Notes under the pieces: model-generated
What the model was told of the DNA's origin: nothing
Databases searched by the model: none
The model's input: only the letters and a program-made list of their open reading frames with translations
Shown here: positions 13,208 to 14,643 of the stretch, piece by piece
Numbering within the stretch: the first letter of the stretch is position 1
Layout of the letters: every line of letters begins with the position of its first letter
Position numbers and translations under genes: made by a program
DNA from: Comamonadaceae bacterium
GTDB taxonomy: Bacteria > Pseudomonadota > Gammaproteobacteria > Burkholderiales > Burkholderiaceae_C
Assembly (NCBI GenBank): GCA_947466165.1
Contig: CANIDW010000009.1
Coordinates: 1 to 14,643, forward strand
Direction of reading: 5' to 3'
DNA length: 14,643 bases

Positions 13208-14643
13208 ATGGATGCGTTTTCTTCGCTCATGTCCGGTTTCTCGGCCGCGCTGACGCCCACGTACATCGCGATGTGTTTTCTGGGCGTGCTGCTGGGGCAG
13301 ATCGTTGGCGTGCTACCGGGCATTGGTCCTGCAGCTGCCATCGCGCTGCTGCTGCCGATAACCTTCGGCATGGATGCGACCGGTGCGATCATCATGTTTG
13401 CAGGCATCTACTACGGCAGCCAATATGGCGGTACGCTGACCTCGGTGCTGATTTCGGTACCGGGCGAGAGTTCCACTGTGATGACGGCCGTCGATGGCTA
13501 TCAGATGGCCTTACAGGGGCGCGCGGGTGCCGCACTCGGCATCTCTGCCATCGGCAGCTTTATTGCTGGCACCATTGGCACGTTCGGGCTGATACTGATT
13601 GCCCCGGCATTGGCGAAGATGGCGCTGGCCTTCGGCCCGCCCGAGTATTTCTCCTTGGTGCTGCTGGGTCTGATGGCGCTGGCGGCGGTAGGTGGCTCCT
13701 TACTCAAGGGGCTGATGACGGGGCTCGCGGGGCTTGCCCTGGGAACCATGGGCATTGATCCGCAGGTTGGTGTGCCACGCTTTGATTTTGGCCAAGTCTG
13801 GCTGTTGGACGGGGTTGAATTTATCGTTTTGACCGTCGCGCTGTTCGGGCTGGGCGAGGTTCTGGGAGGGTGCAATTCCAGCGTGGCGCGACCGGTGGCC
13901 AAAGTCACAAATGTGTTGCCGACCCGAGCAGACTGGCAGCATTCGCGCATGCCCATCATGCGCGGCAGCGTGATTGGCTTCATCATCGGCGTGCTACCGG
14001 CCACGGGGGCTACCATCGCCTCCTTCGTCGCCTATATCGTCGAAAAGAAACTCGCAAAAGATCCCTCGCGCTTCGGCAAGGGCGCGATCGAGGGGGTGGC
14101 GGGACCTGAAGCCGCTAACAACGCGGCCGCTGCGGGGGCCATGGTGCCGATGCTGAGTCTTGGCGTGCCGGGCTCTGGGACTACGGCGGTGATCCTGGGT
14201 GCGCTGATCATGTTTGGCGTGAGACCGGGACCGGAGATGTTCACCACCAACGCCAACCTGGTCTGGGCGCTGATTGCCTCCATGCTGATCGGCAATCTTC
14301 TGTTGCTGATCATGAACCTGCCTTTGGCGGGCTTCTTCGCTAAGCTGCTGATGGTGCCCTATTCTTGGCTCTATCCGCCGATTTTGGCGTTGTGCATCGC
14401 CGGCGTTTATTCGCAGTCCAACAGCATTGAAGATGCTTGGTTGCTGGTGGGCTTTGGTGCTCTGGGCTGGCTGATGAAGCGCTTTGACTGGCCAATGCCG
14501 CCGATGATCCTGGGCCTGGTGCTCTCGCCGCTGTTCGAGACTTCGCTGCGCCAGTCACTGACGATGAGCCTGGGAAATCCGATGATCTTCGTTTCACGAC
14601 CGCTTTCGGGTGCACTGCTGGCCTTTGCGGCGCTGGCCCTGAT
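13208..14643 (+). CDS. tctA: Tripartite tricarboxylate transporter large membrane subunit (TctA), 3' end outside the window
   Basis: The frame starts at ATG 13208, six bases after the tctB stop, with GGAAAG about 8 bp upstream, and stays open to the window edge: 478 codons of a protein usually near 500 residues, so little is missing. Many membrane segments are visible. The family's two half-repeats show as GVLPGIGP (34-41) and GVLPATGA (261-268), and PEAANNA (300-306) is a conserved TctA segment. Residues GIYYGSQYGGTLTSVLISVPG (about 65-85) and LGVPGSGTTAVILGAL are also typical. TctA forms the transport channel, using the ion gradient and the TctC receptor. Confidence 0.93.
   Translation, partial: MDAFSSLMSGFSAALTPTYIAMCFLGVLLGQIVGVLPGIGPAAAIALLLPITFGMDATGAIIMFAGIYYGSQYGGTLTSVLISVPGESSTVMTAVDGYQMALQGRAGAALGISAIGSFIAGTIGTFGLILIAPALAKMALAFGPPEYFSLVLLGLMALAAVGGSLLKGLMTGLAGLALGTMGIDPQVGVPRFDFGQVWLLDGVEFIVLTVALFGLGEVLGGCNSSVARPVAKVTNVLPTRADWQHSRMPIMRGSVIGFIIGVLPATGATIASFVAYIVEKKLAKDPSRFGKGAIEGVAGPEAANNAAAAGAMVPMLSLGVPGSGTTAVILGALIMFGVRPGPEMFTTNANLVWALIASMLIGNLLLLIMNLPLAGFFAKLLMVPYSWLYPPILALCIAGVYSQSNSIEDAWLLVGFGALGWLMKRFDWPMPPMILGLVLSPLFETSLRQSLTMSLGNPMIFVSRPLSGALLAFAALAL

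Noticed and set aside
1..14643. Defence, phage, mobile or CRISPR system
   Set aside because: All genes fit housekeeping, transport or catabolic families, and no inverted terminal repeats, spacer arrays, integrases or toxin-antitoxin pairs are visible.

Overview
The window looks like ordinary chromosome from a betaproteobacterium, most likely of the Comamonadaceae (Rhodoferax/Polaromonas/Acidovorax relatives). The reasons are high GC, dense coding, gene pairs that overlap by ATGA, a Bug-type tripartite tricarboxylate transporter, and protein variants typical of that group (family recognition from memory, no search run). I see no tRNA, rRNA, CRISPR array, insertion sequence or phage gene.

Layout. 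(1) 2-1416, + strand: the 3' end of a RIO-family protein kinase, then a complete circularly permuted GTPase of the YlqF/RbgA type. (2) 1454-1759, - strand: a small two-helix membrane protein of unknown function, divergent from the next block. (3) 1867-6473, + strand: a complete branched-chain-amino-acid-type (HAAT/Liv) ABC importer in the order binding protein, permease H, permease M, ATPase G, ATPase F. A strong hairpin plus T-run lies between the binding-protein gene and the rest, and the four downstream genes are packed with 1-bp spacing or 4-bp overlaps. (4) 6489-10258, - strand: a GntR/FCD regulator and a 1025-residue FAD plus iron-sulfur 2-hydroxyacid dehydrogenase, overlapping by 4 bp. 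(5) 10421-11641, + strand: a class V aminotransferase of the serine/alanine-glyoxylate type, divergent from the regulator. (6) 11787-14643, + strand: a tripartite tricarboxylate transporter, tctC-tctB-tctA, with tctA running off the end of the window.

Blocks 4-6 may form one catabolic module. The transporter would import an organic acid, the flavoprotein would oxidise a 2-hydroxyacid to a 2-oxoacid (for example glycolate to glyoxylate), and the aminotransferase would convert the 2-oxoacid to an amino acid, under control of the GntR protein. The most useful non-coding signal is a perfect 17-bp direct repeat, once beside the regulator start and once beside the aminotransferase start. It has a palindromic TTTTG-N4-CAAAA core and is the likely GntR operator. 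Substrates cannot be fixed from sequence alone. I found no convincing wholly new system here; the novelty is at the level of regulatory sites and gene combination.
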